Shown here one piece after another: positions 21,464 through 33,870 of a DNA stretch of 64,000 nucleotides; the first letter of the stretch is position 1; the number at the start of each line of letters is the position of its first letter. A program made the position numbers and the translations under genes. The DNA lies in the NCBI GenBank assembly GCA_043228905.1, contig JBHGNT010000021.1:9052001-9116000 (forward strand), written 5' to 3'. Under the pieces are notes generated by a model. The model did not search any database. It worked only from the letters and a program-made list of their open reading frames with translations, and was not told the origin of the DNA. The stretch is from Azolla caroliniana. Its lineage: Eukaryota; Polypodiophyta.

Positions 21464-21471
21464 AAAAATCC
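21461..21471 (-). promoter_or_regulatory. Candidate -1 frameshift site between protease and RT (Gypsy-E)
   Basis: In element orientation GGATTTTTAAA: the protease frame reads GAT TTT TAA. A one-base backward slip of the Phe tRNA on the T-run gives TTT TTA AAG and enters the RT frame. The same 18-base context occurs in Gypsy-D at 49643-49653 with the same frame relation. Confidence 0.55.
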
Positions 21472-22545
21472 ATTCTCACTTGGGACAAGAGTTCCCTCTT
21501 CTTCCTTTTGTGATTTGCCGGCACCGTTAGGAATTGAACGGATTTCCCACCGTTTTGGCTCCGAATTCGCGCAAAAGCCGCACCGCTATCGAGCACCTTC
21601 GTCTCCATCCGTGATGCCGTGATAAAGGGTTGGCCGAGGATGACGGAATGTGAAACCTCATCTTGCACGAAGAAATTTTGGTCGATCTCGACATCCCCGA
21701 ACTTCACCGTCACATCCGGACAAGCCGCAAATAGATCTTCCGTTGCTTTGGTGGCCGCCCGAATCTTCCATCCATGGTTGGTGTTAATAGGCCACTTCCC
21801 CTTCCGGTAGAACTCCTTGGACATCAAGTTGATCTCTGATCCGTGATCAATCAATGCTAGCACGGGTTCTTTGATGTTGCCGATTCGGACCGGAGTCTCC
21901 GTAGTCGCGCGTGCCCAATGTGGCCTTGTATAGTGGGAGTTCGGAATTTCGTTCTCCACTTCGGTGTCGTTCATTAAAACGGTGTTCGCATTCACCCTTG
22001 GAGAATTTTCCTCCGTACTTTGTCTTTTTCGCTTCACGAGATCCATGAGAAGATCGTGGAACTCCTTCTTTGCTATTCCGAGTAGCTCCCGAAGCGAGAA
22101 ATCTACCTGGCTATCCAAGATTCTTTCCTCGAACACTCTTTTCAAGTCGGTTTGTTGTTCTATGTCCGAGGCGAGCTTGAATACCGGAGTCGCCTTTTCT
22201 TTTCCCTTACCTCCGGAGTTCTAGCTTTCCGGTATCTTCGATGGCCCGGTCGCATCCTCCATGCGTCGTCGTTTCTCGTCCACATACACCTCATGCAATT
22301 GACATAGGGCGTATACGCTATTCTTGTCAACAGGGCACTCCCATCTCGTAGCTTCCCGGACGCCTTCCGTGGTGCTTCGGATCTTGTTGGAGTCGGTTTT
22401 CTCGGTGTTTTCTAGAACTTCCGGCCAAAAAGACGTATGTGCGCTCGATGACTCCCCGACACATATTCCTGCGGTTGTCGCATAGTTGCTTCTTGCCGCC
22501 AATTCCTCCTCGAGCACCTTCTTCATGCCGCCTTTCCGGAAGTTT
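21462..22545 (-). pseudogene. Gypsy-E protease region
   Basis: Same frame as gag but after a TGA. It starts with a conserved linker (ATTAGICVGESS) and leads to an aspartic protease with LIDHGSEINLMS: D-H-G in place of the usual D-S/T-G. The fold is supported by HSVILGQPFITASRMETKV. The frame ends at a TAA (21464-21462) inside GGATTTTTAAAGCGG, which Gypsy-D shares. Confidence 0.82.
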
Positions 22546-22547
22546 GG

Positions 22548-23471
22548 TCAGGGTGGCTTCCGAGAGTCCATCGAATGAATCCGGTTTCCCTCGTAGTAGA
22601 TGAGATCCCGCCGTAGCGCCTCCTTATGCTCGTCGCAATCCCTCCGATCGTGTTCGGCGCTATCGCACCATATGCACCGTCGGTCCGTATACTTGGAGCT
22701 TGTGGGGCGGTCATCCGACTTCTTCACCATCGTGATCTTCAGATTCTCCATCTCCTTCAATAGTTGCTCCACCGTAGATGCATCAATCCCCTTCTCGGTT
22801 GTAGTCTCCCAAGCCCTCGGTTGATGGTCTTCCAATCCGGTTCTCGGTTTCGGAATCGGTTCTGAAACCCTCTTTTCCTCGTTGGCAAGCCATTGCCCCC
22901 TCTTCGTGTATCGTGCGACGATATCCCGCACGCTTTCCCATGTTTCGGTGAGGCCACTCTCCTTGGTCGCGTCCTCCAAGAGCACTCCGAGATCTTTCCG
23001 GTCCCGGACGTCCACGGCTCGCAAGAACATGATCACCTTGTCCGGTACGAGGATAGCTTGATCTCTCGCGGACAACCTCCCGAACCGGCTTTCGAATGCC
23101 GAAAACACATCAACGACCTTCAATTCCTTGTCCGGCGTCTCCACCCAATCTTCGAATCCCCTTCGCGTTTCCTTGGAGGAATCCTCGATGGCAAACGTCC
23201 TCTTTAGCTCTTCTTCAAACGCCTCCCATGTCAGATTTTGATGTCGTAGCCCATGGATGCTTGCTTGAAGCCCGTTGGTCGCCACCCGGTTGAAGGACGT
23301 CACTTGCAGTCCTTCCGATATTCCGCACTGTAGCATCTCCGCCTTGTAGTCCCGAAGATACCGTGACATGTCTTTTCCGTTGAATTGCCCGTTTCGTTGC
23401 ACGAGCTGCTCCACTGATGCCGCTATCTCCGACATCGCGCGTTGTTCTCGTAGCATGCGCTGGAACATCAT
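22548..23471 (-). pseudogene. gag: Gypsy-E Gag
   Basis: About 307 codons, ATG at 23471, ending at a TGA that is followed in frame by the protease region. Retrotransposon-gag domain with YLRDYKAEML, LTWEAFEEELKRTF and FESRFGRLSARDQAIL. One zinc knuckle near the end: CIWCDSAEHDRRDC. The gags of Gypsy-A2 and Gypsy-D align with it throughout (same CxWC knuckle). The frame itself is open; the break lies at its junction with protease. Confidence 0.85.
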
Positions 23472-24168
23472 TGAAAAGAGAGATGATGATAGAAAAGAGA
23501 GAGAAGGAAGATATAGAAACCCAAATCTACAAAGATATATTAATAAGGAGTGATGATCATAGAAACAAGAGAAAGAAGATACATAAACTCAAGCCTACAA
23601 GGATGAATTGATCACTAGAAAAACGCACTACATGAATAGGCAAGAAAAACACCACAAGAAAAAAGCTCTCTTCTCACCACCTCACCCTTCTTGCTTTATA
23701 TGAAATTCTCCTCTAGTAGATAAGTTTCGCTTGCTTTCTTTTCCACGCTTTTTTTACAGCTTTTCCATCTCCTATTCTTAGCTATGATACAACGATCTTC
23801 TAATCGTCATATCTCCCTCATCCATGCTCCAAATTTAGAGTTTTAAAAAGCTACGGATAGCTCTCGTCATAAGCTTTCTAACCCATATTTACACGTGATA
23901 TTTGGGTGTCAAACGAGAGAGTTATGAGCATTTGTTTCTGACTGCGTTTTGGTGGTCTGCTTTTTCTCTTTTTAACTTTTCTCCATCTTTATTGCTTTTA
24001 TTTGGACTTATCCACGAGATGTTAGTTCATGTCCTTGTCCTCCAAATGTGAATCCTCCATACCTTATATTCTTTTAGTGTCCAATGGCTTGAATTCTAAA
24101 AACAGTTTCACAATCATCATCATGTTGCTAGCCTCCGGTTGATTTTCCATCTCCTTGCCACCCGGGAC
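23472..24168 (-). other. Gypsy-E 5' leader, no gene
   Basis: About 700 bp between primer site and gag on the minus strand. AT-rich, without long frames; probably the untranslated leader with the packaging region. I see no separate feature in it. Confidence 0.5.
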
Positions 24169-24186
24169 TTCACGTCGGGTTCACCA
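24169..24186 (-). promoter_or_regulatory. Gypsy-E primer-binding site
   Basis: In element orientation TGGTGAACCCGACGTGAA, four bases after the 5' LTR. The identical 18 bases serve Gypsy-A2 (32556) and Gypsy-D (47423), so the three families share one tRNA primer. It is not the initiator-Met type. Confidence 0.8.
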
Positions 24187-24190
24187 ACTG

Positions 24191-24892
24191 TATCGTGCCT
24201 TTCGGCTCCAGATCATTGCGTGAGTTGGGTGGGAACCGCTGAGGTTTTGGACTAGGAGGAAGAGGAATACAACTTAAGGCTAGTTATGAATAGTAGAAAG
24301 AGAAGTAAGATAGCAATCTCGTGAATCCCACGAGTTTAGTGTATTTAAAACAATATTTAGATTATAAGAGTAATTTAGATGGCAAAATTTGTGAATCCCA
24401 CGAATATATTAGATTGATCAATCCTTGTATATTAATCAACAACCTTATACATATTTCTCTCCTCCTTATAATGACGGAAGAGGCTAAGCATGGCTTCATG
24501 CTTTTTCACCAAAAGTGTCCATGCACACTAAATGTGCATGTGATGCTTTGTCATTTCCTAAGTATAGGGCTCATGCACGCTAGATGTGCATGAGTCACTT
24601 TTAATGTCACGTGTAAATAAAATATTCACACCCTAAAGAATACATGATTTTTACCTTTTAATAAAGGTATGTGTAAATAGAGGTCTTATACGTATTAAAT
24701 CTATATGTATAACACTAAAGATAAGTTATTATAATGGTAAAGTTGAGGTTTATCTACGTGGAGGTGCAAGGTTCGAATCTTGCCCTATGCATGTGATAAG
24801 TATTTTGATATATTATTTATTTATTTATATGTATTTAAAATCGGATATATTACTTTATGGTTTTCACGTAGTGTGTGGAATACAGTACGACA
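24191..24892 (-). repeat. 5' LTR of Gypsy-E (702 bp)
   Basis: Intact partner of the LTR at 16531-17872. Carries the undisturbed empty site for the solo LTR at about 24607-24612. A tRNA-like stretch with box-B-type GGTTCGAATCT is at about 24732-24785. Confidence 0.95.
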
Positions 24893-24896
24893 ACGT

Positions 24897-26310
24897 AGAC
24901 ACAAATTTTCCTGTTCTTCTTTGGTTCGACTACAATCAGACTAAGCTAGGTTGCCCTTTTCACTGGTTGGATGAACCCGATTTTTAAGAGCTTATCGATT
25001 TCTTCTTTTACTTGAGTTGCATAATTTGGGTTCATCCGGTAACGCCTCTGTTGGACAGGGTTTTTCAAACAATGGCTTGATTCGAGCGTTCTCTTCCAGA
25101 TAATTTTCCAGTTCTTCTTCATCTAATCCCACAAGCATGTGGAATTCCTCCACATACATTGGAGTCATAGCTTTAGTGGGTGGAGTGCTCTCCTACGTCC
25201 ACACCCAGACCTTGCCTCAGCCTCGGCAAAAGCTGATGTTGTCGTGCTACCAATTCTGCTTGATGTTTGTCAAGTGCAACCATGGGGCAATCAAGGGCCA
25301 ATATGACGACCGATATCTTGAATGTATGTCAGCCTATCACGATCTTTAACTTACGGAGTAGACCTAGTGGTTGGACGGATTGTGTATTTGCCATCCGGAG
25401 CCCGAATGGACACACTTCCCAATCTATGATGGCGGGGCGGTTGCAAGTGGTTTAACTAATGACGTTCACGCCAAAACCGCCATCGACTATACACCTTGAG
25501 ATTTCCTCCCCTTGTAAGATGACCTTAATGGCCGGGTTATGGTGATACACCACAATTGGCCTTGTCGTGGATTTTGCGAAATTGGCTAGAATTACTACCC
25601 GATCCATTCTACATAGACGGTTTTCGATTGCTTACCGAAATCAAGGGACCAAATTTAACAGCTTCTTCATTGTTAGGGTGACCAGGCAGTTTGCGAGGGC
25701 CTACCATACCGGATCCTCACCCATCATAGTGTCCTCCAGATACGATGATGATGCCTTGGCTGCCACGTCATGACCCATGCGATCAATGTTGGCCTCATTG
25801 GTTATTTCCACCTCGTCTTTTGCCTCTTTTCTTATGTCATCTTGCACTTCCCACTTGGCTGCCTTTGACTGGCTATGGGTGGTCACTTGTTGTACTTCCA
25901 TCATGATCGTATTCACCATTGGGCCCTTGCTCTTATCACGTCGTGGGCACTAAGTCACGCATGCCCTGGTTGTTGACAAAAAAAACAATGTAGACTGGAG
26001 TCATTTTTTTCTAATGTGGGCTGAGCCACAGGCTTGAGTAGTGGTGTGGGCTCATCACGAGGTCGTTGTTGATACTAATGTTGTTGTGTATTACGGGGCT
26101 TCCTACGGTAATTGCGGCAATTGTTATTTTGGGGACGACCTTGGTCTTCCTCCGAACTGTCGCCGTGGCACTGCTGGTTTCGTGGCTTTCTATCGCCTCT
26201 GTACATTTGTGTTTCGGCCTGCCCATCTTGATTGTTTGTGGAGTGCCGGGTCTCGTAGCGTCACCCTCTGCGGTCATTTAACCGGTCATTACAACAATAT
26301 TCATCTTCAG
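24897..26310 (-). pseudogene. Element H: gag 3' part, protease and RT start
   Basis: Heavily decayed minus-strand coding sequence of Gypsy-B type, read 26310 to 24897. It starts in the basic Arg/Asn-rich gag tail, passes a broken knuckle and VQQVTTHSQSKAAKWEVQ (25701-25919; compare Gypsy-B VQQVTTRSKGMAKEWETQ). It continues through protease remnants to the RT motif for KICVxVDY at the Gypsy-E boundary. Stops are frequent. The upstream gag part is at 42361-43400, beyond X. Confidence 0.8.
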
Positions 26311-26604
26311 CACCGGGTCATTTGAAAGAGGTAATATGTCGCAATTTAAGAACATTCCATCCAAAAAAGGCACAAAGTAGGTCATTTCACAAAAAGGACC
26401 ATCACATGCATAAAGGGTTTTGGAAATTGAATCAAAATATATTGATTTATACCATGTCAAAAAATTTAGGGCTTTCAAAAAATGCCCCTAATAATCGACA
26501 CGTGAAATTTACAAGAGAACATACAAAAATTACAAAATGACTAACATGTATATTTATACATATTTGTGAATTGCCATATTGATGTAACATACAATATTTA
26601 CATT

Positions 26605-29297
26605 TCATATATCAGATCCATGACTTCCCAGAGATACGTCTTCCCCTACAGACCCACCCGATGAACTAGAAGAGCTTTGCGAGGACTCATCCTCATCATC
26701 ACTAGCAACCAATGCATTGTCTTCATCCAATTGCAATCCAATGTCACCGTGATTATGAGACATACTCCTTGTTCGTCTCTGTGTTGCGTCAATAGGCAGA
26801 TTTGGGATCTTCTCTTTTATTATCTTAATTGTTGTCTTTCTTAGATGGCATGTTTTGGTCAAGGAGAATTCATACACGAGTATGTCGACATTATCAAGTG
26901 CTAGACTAGACGTGCTTGGTAGATTCTTTCTTTTTTGCTTTCTGCTTGTCCCTTTGACATTCTTAACCACCTCTAAAGAGTACTTCCCTGTAAATGCATC
27001 TTTGGAGGAGGTATGATACCATAATAGACTTTACTTGATTGCCTTCATCATCCTTAATAATTTCAATGATTTTGGCAATCCAAAAGGGATGGCCCAACTT
27101 ATCACCCCCAACTAATGTTGCAACCAACATACTAACTTGTAGCTCATGTAGATTGCCTTACCACCTCGCCTTTGTAGCGTGTGATAATCTTGGTCCCTCG
27201 TAAATATCTCTTTGTCGTGGACGAACTAGATTATTCAATTCAAGATGATCTAGTGGTTGTAAAGGAGTCGCGCTTGCCATTGATGGGCCACCAAGCGCCC
27301 ATTCAAATTGATTTTGTAGTGGCCAGTACCCTGTAAAGTGGTTATCTAATATTTTATGTTGATGATTAAAGAAGACATCCCACCAAACCACATCCTGATC
27401 ATCGGTGTACTTTTTGGTTCGCTTGATATTTTTCTATTTTTCCTCAAGGCACCACATCCAATATATCTTTTTCTCTTCAATTGAACTACCAACAACCAAT
27501 CTTTTATGGTCTTCATAGGGCATTTTCTCGGCACCATAGATTATTGCATTTGGGAAATGCAATAAGAGCCTACATCCATCTTGTGGCTCCCATTGCGAAC
27601 TAGATGACTATTGTTTGGCATACAACATGGTTTGGTTGTGACCGACCACACCTTTTTGGATGAGGATGACGTGGTTAAAACTTATATTATTTAGCAGAGC
27701 AATAGAACCCTACATCCAGTCCCATCACCATCCAAAAAGAAGCGCTTGAAATCAAATACTTCACCTAAATGTTGCACATCTGGCTTGGGGGGTATAAGCC
27801 TCAGTAATCAACCTTGATAGCACATGAAGTGTTTAAGCATCGCACCTCGCTAATCTCTTGGTGAACCTACTAAACATTTGATCTATATGATCATGTGTAT
27901 GAGCAACTAGCAAGAAGTTGACCTTAATCTTTTTGAGAATACCCTTGTCTACTAACATGCTCAGGTAACCAAACACAGTTGAGTTCTTGTTTTCCCTCGC
28001 CGTGTTGTGAAGTTGCATGTATAGTATTGGTGGGAGTAAACCTTGCCAACTCTGCAGAACTCTTTGCATGACTGTAACTTTAAGATTAGGGTCGTTGTGG
28101 ATATTTGCATAAGTGTTGAACACTTGAGGCCTTATTTTCTGACAATACAAAAGACATCCTACTAAGTGCATATGCACTAGGCATTTATCTCCAATATCCT
28201 TGGGCAATCTTCAAAAATGTGGCAAACAAGTTTTCTTTTGATCCTTCCCGTCTATAATCAAGCACATGTATCTTTCTGGCGATTGAAGCACTTTTTGACG
28301 ATGGTGCATAGCTTTAGCTCTTTCCAACGCTTGGCTTTCTCGATGCTCTCTCAATAAAGTCTTATATTTTGTTATATTTCTTCATTTGTTGTACCATTCT
28401 TTGCCAAGCTTTTTAAACTCGTGCAAATCGAACAAACACCCATTTGGACCTTGCGGGATATGACGACATTGTTAAACTTCGATCTCCATAAACGATTGAA
28501 ATGCCTATATTGTATATCAGCTACAATTTCCAATAACATGTCATCCTTACAGGGTTGGTATACCTCATGATGAGTGAAGTTATTTGACATAATGTTCCAG
28601 TGGTGGGCATAACATCACATTGCTTCATGAAATAAATATCCATCCATCTAACAACATGTCGCCCAATCAGGCCCTTACATGAACATTCTCTACTGTTGAA
28701 AGGCACCCACCACCCCTTTAGTAATCGATGTTGAATTCTCTGTAACCTCATGTTCCCGATGCTATAAGCAATTTTAAAAGCAACTCGAAAACTCTTCATA
28801 GTAAGTGAAAGGTAGTAGTCCACCTGCATATTGGCAATCAAGAATGTATCTTGTTCGTCGCCATTGAGAGACAAATACTTTTGTTGTAACCCCCACAAGT
28901 TTGCCTTTCCAAATTTTGATAGACAAAGGTTCCCACAATATACCTTGCATATGTCAATTGAAATTTGTCGATTCCGACACAAAAAATTATATTGTTTAAC
29001 ACTCACTTGTTGAGGAGCTCTTTGAAAATTTAGAGGCTTATTGACACAGTCTTCGGTAGCATTCGATAAACTGGACTCGACATGAGTTGTATCTACTTTA
29101 ATATATCTTGCTTTACCTATGTTTAAAGGCTGTATCGAAAAAATTGACATCGAGCTTTGCTTTTGATTGTCGTTGGCCTTAACATGGCACCTTTTATTAT
29201 TAACATGGCTATATTCCTCAATTGAGAATAAGGAGTTATCAGATAATATAACAGGCTCAATAGAAAACAGAGAATTTTCACTCGACTTTGAGGACAT
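26605..29297 (-). pseudogene. Element X transposase-like gene (resembles DUF7869-type proteins)
   Basis: ATG at 29297. N-terminal third: a cysteine-bearing region (CRNRQISIDICKVYCG) and SIGNMRLQRIQHRLLKG. After a frameshift near 28590: RLWRSKFNNVVISRK followed by a CSIC zinc-type pair. The core (28340-27833) has LIIDGKDQKKTCLPHF, then LYMQLHNTARENKN and VAHTHDHIDQMFSRF. These match the pattern I know from DUF7869-type proteins, which look like RNase H-fold DDE/D enzymes: acidic IIDG, LDN...NKN and GHTH..D. Here the middle Asp is His. Next come a GHPFWIAKI module (about 27090) and an acidic Ser-rich tail (26605-26720). Several stops and shifts make it a pseudogene. Known relatives may have introns, so some breaks could be introns. 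Confidence 0.65.
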
Positions 29298-29563
29298 TTT
29301 GCTCAAGGCTAAGTAACACAAACAATGTCCAAAATAGGCACACGTTTGGTTCTATAATAAGACCATGTCCAAAAACATATTTTTTATTATTTTAAAAGAA
29401 ATAATTTTGAGAATACAAAAAAAAAATTATATAAAGGGAAGTCATCTTCTATATCTCATTATCACGTTCAAGCAGAAGAAGAGCACAGGAGCACAAGAGC
29501 ACTCAACAACCAAAATCGTCGAGTTTTCGCCTCCCCAATCAAGTAAACATCTCTAACATCAAC
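29298..29563. promoter_or_regulatory. Shared upstream region of the two X genes
   Basis: 266 bp between divergent start codons, AT-rich. On the plus strand a TATA box (attatataaaggg) at 29427-29439 lies about 125 bp before the ATG at 29564. No clear TATA box seen for the minus-strand gene. Confidence 0.5.
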
Positions 29564-31905
29564 ATGAACAAGAGAAAGAAATTTGCCAAGTATGTTTTCC
29601 AACCCAACATTTTAGATTCCAGAAAGATTCCTTAAAGATTTATTTTTTTGTTTATTTTTTACTTCCATTTTCGACGGGAACTCGATGCAATGCATCAAGT
29701 TTGTGTTGAAAAATGAGATCTTTATGATCAATTGATTAGATTTGGTGAAATTTTTTGTTGTTTTTTGGTCTACTTCAAGTTTTTTATGTAACATTCTACA
29801 AAAAAACGTATATTTTTGCTAATTTTTACCTTATTTAAGAGGTCTATATTGTTTATTATTAACATTATTGTCATATCCTTGTGTCATGACTTGTTGTTTT
29901 CAGTGAGCCACGACAAAAGGTGCCGTCCTTCAAAGTTAAAATTCCATCACCAACAAAAAGACCTTCTGACACCATGATTAAAGTTAATTCTCCCAAAGCA
30001 TTTATCGAGTCAGGAGGTGACAACACCTCAAAGTCTTTTGCCAGTAACACACCAAAGACTTTAGGTGAAAAGAGTGGGGAGCCTCACTTGAAGAGCTACC
30101 CCCATGTGGAGTGGACAATGATCTACATTGAGGAAGAAGGGGACCTCCTTCTTATTCTTGCAAAGTCTGAAGGTGAAAGCAAGTTGCAGGTGGGAAAGAC
30201 ATTCACCTACGGCTACGTACGAAGCATCAAATATGAAGACAACGACTCATCGAACCTCTTCATCTATGTTGATAGCTCAGTGGGGTTTCGTAGAGTCAAG
30301 ATCAATGAACATAATTTCATAACTGACTCATGCCACCCTGAAGCCCTAAAGACAAAAAATAGCTTTATTGTTGCTTTGCGCCCGTACATTAATGGAGAGC
30401 TAATGGTCACACAAGCAACAACCCCACCAAAGTTTGCCAAGAAGTCCAAAGTGAAACATAAGAAGTACAAGAAAAGGCAACAACCAGAAGAGGACGAGCC
30501 GGAGGTCCTCGACTTTGTAGAAGATGAGGAGGAAGAAGTTGAGCTCGAAGTTATTCCTCCAGGGGGGCACATTTCATCGGGGATACTCGCCTCAGAACAG
30601 AATCGGATCAGAGAAAATATTGGGAAGATGACGAAGCTCTTTCGTAAAGGACAATTATTTCACTTACCAATCTGCTCTATTCGACGACCACCCATCGATC
30701 TGGAGATAGGAAGACGGGCTCTAGAAATTAGAGAGCCATATTCAGTGCATGTGCAGAACTTAAAAAGAAAAATGAAGATTAATCCACATGCGACTATAGT
30801 GCCATTCTTAGTAATGGTCAACCCAGATCAATGCCCTACTATTGTTGACTTCAAGTACAGTTCGGCAGATGATTATACATACTATGTGATTGGAGGATCC
30901 CACTCTGCCGAAGCCCGACGTCAACTGGTCAAGGAGTATCCTCTTACCCCTTTCTTCAAGTATGTAGAATGTAAAGTGTATGCAGGCCTTACACATGAAG
31001 AAGCCAAGTTGTTAGCTTGGCATGATAACAACGATAATGACTATAGACAAAAGATGTCATGTATCGAGCGCATCAGGTTCTTCCATCATGAGTACCTTGA
31101 TGCATTCCAAAAATTTGGTCCTCAGTTGCATCCTAGATTGCGGCGACAATGTTTGCTTGAAGTGGGGATAGCAGTTGACGAAAGCACCAAGTCTCAAGGC
31201 CTGAGGAAATATGACTCATGGTTTCAACTTGCCTTTAGAACAGGGGAGGTGTGGAACCTCCAAGATCACATTTTTAGTATGTGGGAGTGTAAAGAAATAA
31301 AGGGTCAAAAATCAAAGAAGGCTCGACCCACATGTGGAGATGAAATCTAAGTCACGTAAAATGACTTAGTAATTGAAGAGTTAACCGAAGAGATGAATCT
31401 ACTTCCTTGGTGGTCATTGCAAGGAATTAAGGATGACAGATTATTGATATCTGTATTATCAAGAGTGGGCGCCAAGGAGTTTAACCTTGATGAAATGGTC
31501 ACAAAGTTACAAAAGTGAGTCATCTATGTGCATGTATCATTTTGATTTGATTGCTTTGTTGATTTGTCCTTTTTTCTAATTTTAGTTTCATTTGTTTTAT
31601 ATCCATAAGGTGTATATGAAGATTCAAGAGTTGATGATGAAAAAATTGTCCCTGCCTACGTGGGAAGAAGTGGAGTAACCTTGCCCAAAAACGTCATCTT
31701 ATAAGGCTCTTGAAGAATTCTGTATCATGTTTAGAGAATGGGTATGTATGTTCTGAAAATATTAATTGATTTTTGGATAATGGGTGTCTTCTTACAAAAT
31801 TTATAATTACAGAAACCACCTCGTTCAAAGCAGAATAGTGACAACAATAAAGGCCTACCTAGTGCCTTCATCACCCATTTGGAATGAGCTAAGTACGAGA
31901 AACGT

Positions 31906-32552
31906 TGTCGTGAAGAAAACCGTCCACGAGCGGAATTGGTGCGCCGGAGCATAGGAACCGGCTCTTCATGCACGTACGCCTTATGTTGTACATAAGAGAG
32001 AATTAGGGACATGGAAGATCCTAGGTAGGTAGATTCGGTAGGTAGGAAGTTAATAGGAAACGGCTCCCTTCTTGCCTATAAAAGGAGGGAGACGAGGAAG
32101 AGGAAGGGATCGCGGAATCAGAGAGGACGAAGTGTTGTCGGGCTGTCCGTCGAAGGCTTCTCTCTCTTCCATACTCTCCGTAGCTTCTTTCTGTGCAGGT
32201 TTCGTGAGGCTCGCGCTGCTCTGAGGAATGCCCGAGTGCTTCCGGTAGCACCTCCAACCTACTCCTTCCTTTCTGAGCGTTTGCGAACAGGCATCGGCAT
32301 CTGTTCGCCGGCCTGTTCGATTGTAACCGACTTCGTGCTTTTGTTGTTTGTCTCTGTTAATATATACTTACATACCGTTGTGCCTCTCTGTGTTGGTTTC
32401 CCCGCTCGCGTCTTCGTGTCGAAGGGCCGTGTCCCTGTGGATCTACGCTCGCACGTAGTGGGTCCCTTCCCTTCTCTTTTCCCTATTGCTCTTCGGTACA
32501 AGACCCCAGAGGTCCCGCCTCATTCCACGCATCCGCGAGGAGTACCTCAACA
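31906..32552 (+). repeat. 5' LTR of Gypsy-A2
   Basis: 647 bp, TGTCG start, CTCAACA end (one base off the usual CTCGACA). TATA box (cctataaaagg) near 32077. Nearly identical to the partner at 39774-40420. Confidence 0.95.
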
Positions 32553-32555
32553 TCT

Positions 32556-32573
32556 TGGTGAACCCGACGTGAA
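32556..32573 (+). promoter_or_regulatory. Gypsy-A2 primer-binding site
   Basis: TGGTGAACCCGACGTGAA, three bases after the LTR; identical to those of Gypsy-D and Gypsy-E. Confidence 0.8.
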
Positions 32574-33386
32574 GGAGGCGGCAGAAGAACAGAAGATGAA
32601 AGGGTCGGATCTTGCGGAGGCTATGGCTTCGGTCGTGGATCGGATATTGAGCGCACGCGAGGGCTCCGGCGCCCTCGACAGAGCCATTGAGGCGGTCGTC
32701 GGTATGATCGGCCGGTTCATCGGACAGGATACCAGGAAGTATTTGGCATCCTACGAGGCAGAAATGCTGATGCGGGACATTCCAGAAGAGAGGCGTCTTG
32801 CCGGGTTCCCTCGAGTGGCGATGCCGAGCATCCATGCGGAGGTGCTCGAGGTACGGGCGGAGAGCCGTACCTAGGAGGAGTTCGAGGGCCGACTCCTAGA
32901 AAAATATGGGCTGGACGACGCGCTCCGGCTTTCGAAACGGGACTTCATGGAATGGGTGGAGTCCCCCGGCAAGGGAAGAAATGCGTCGACACTCCTCCGA
33001 GAGTTTGAGGAACACTTTGCGCGCCTTTCGGCGCTTGACCGAACCGTTCTGGATACGAGCCGGGTCCTACTGTTCATCAAGTCGGTGGACGAGCGGGACC
33101 GGGATCAAGTCGGCTCCTTGCTAGAAATCGAAGACGGGCTGACGACCGACTGGACGGCGGTTAAGAGAGTATGTGGCCGTTTTGACAAACGACGAGAATG
33201 GGCTGACAACGGGGCGACCGGAGTGGGCTCTGTCACAGCAAGGAGGCTTGAACCGGCACCACAAGGGCGAAGGGAAGAGACCCGGGAGTGGCTCGAAACC
33301 GGTTCGGCTTCGACCGGCATGGTCAATGGCTCATCCGGAGGAGTAGCGCTGGAGGAGTTGACGCGGGCGATAAAGGATCTTCAGAT

Positions 33387-33473
33387 TGTTGGAAGCGAGG
33401 TCGTCAATGCGGAAGATCTTGAAGCATTCAGTTCTGTTCTTCTCCTGCGTATGACAGAATGTAGGTCGTTGCA

Positions 33474-33509
<36 letters not shown>

Positions 33510-33677
33510 AAAGAACTTTCTATTTCCCAAAGCAATAATACAACAGCCAACCTTACAAAAAGGTTACAAGGTCAATATATATAGTGACCGACTTAGGGCA
33601 ACTACCCTTTATGCTAATTACATAAATGGCCAAGACGAGATAGTGTGAATACGTCCATTATACACATGTATTCGACA
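33387..33677 (-). repeat. 3' LTR of Copia-F
   Basis: Plus-strand ends TGTTGGAAGCG and TATTCGACA. Contains an (AG)n microsatellite at about 33477-33508. Adjacent purine tract (acgggggag) at 33678-33686. Confidence 0.95.
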
Positions 33678-33870
33678 CTCCCCCGTAATGGGCGTATACA
33701 TGGGTTATCTGAGATTACAGGTATAGACTTAGGTTCTCGGACATATCAGCTTTGTTCGAGTCGGCAGGGCCCGAAGGCAGAAGACCGAACTGGTCGGGTC
33801 GGAACAGTTGAAGCCGATCATTAAGGAACTGATGTCGGTTGTCGGGAACCATCCTGCTCTGTGTCCGGCT

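Larger units (their letters stand above)
16531..24892 (-). mobile_element. Gypsy-E: full-length Ty3/gypsy element, decayed
   Basis: Minus-strand element flanked by ACGT on both sides (16527-16530 and 24893-24896). Its 5' LTR is 24191-24892 (702 bp). The 3' LTR is 16531-17872, which is also 702 bp once the nested 636-bp solo LTR and its 4-bp duplication are removed. It contains a primer site, gag, protease, RT, RNase H and integrase, with several stops and one likely frameshift. It split the RT gene of element H, whose reading frame resumes across the ACGT site. Confidence 0.95.

Noticed and set aside
33477-33508. AG repeat as a CRISPR-like or regulatory array
   Set aside because: It is a plain dinucleotide microsatellite, present in both LTRs of Copia-F.
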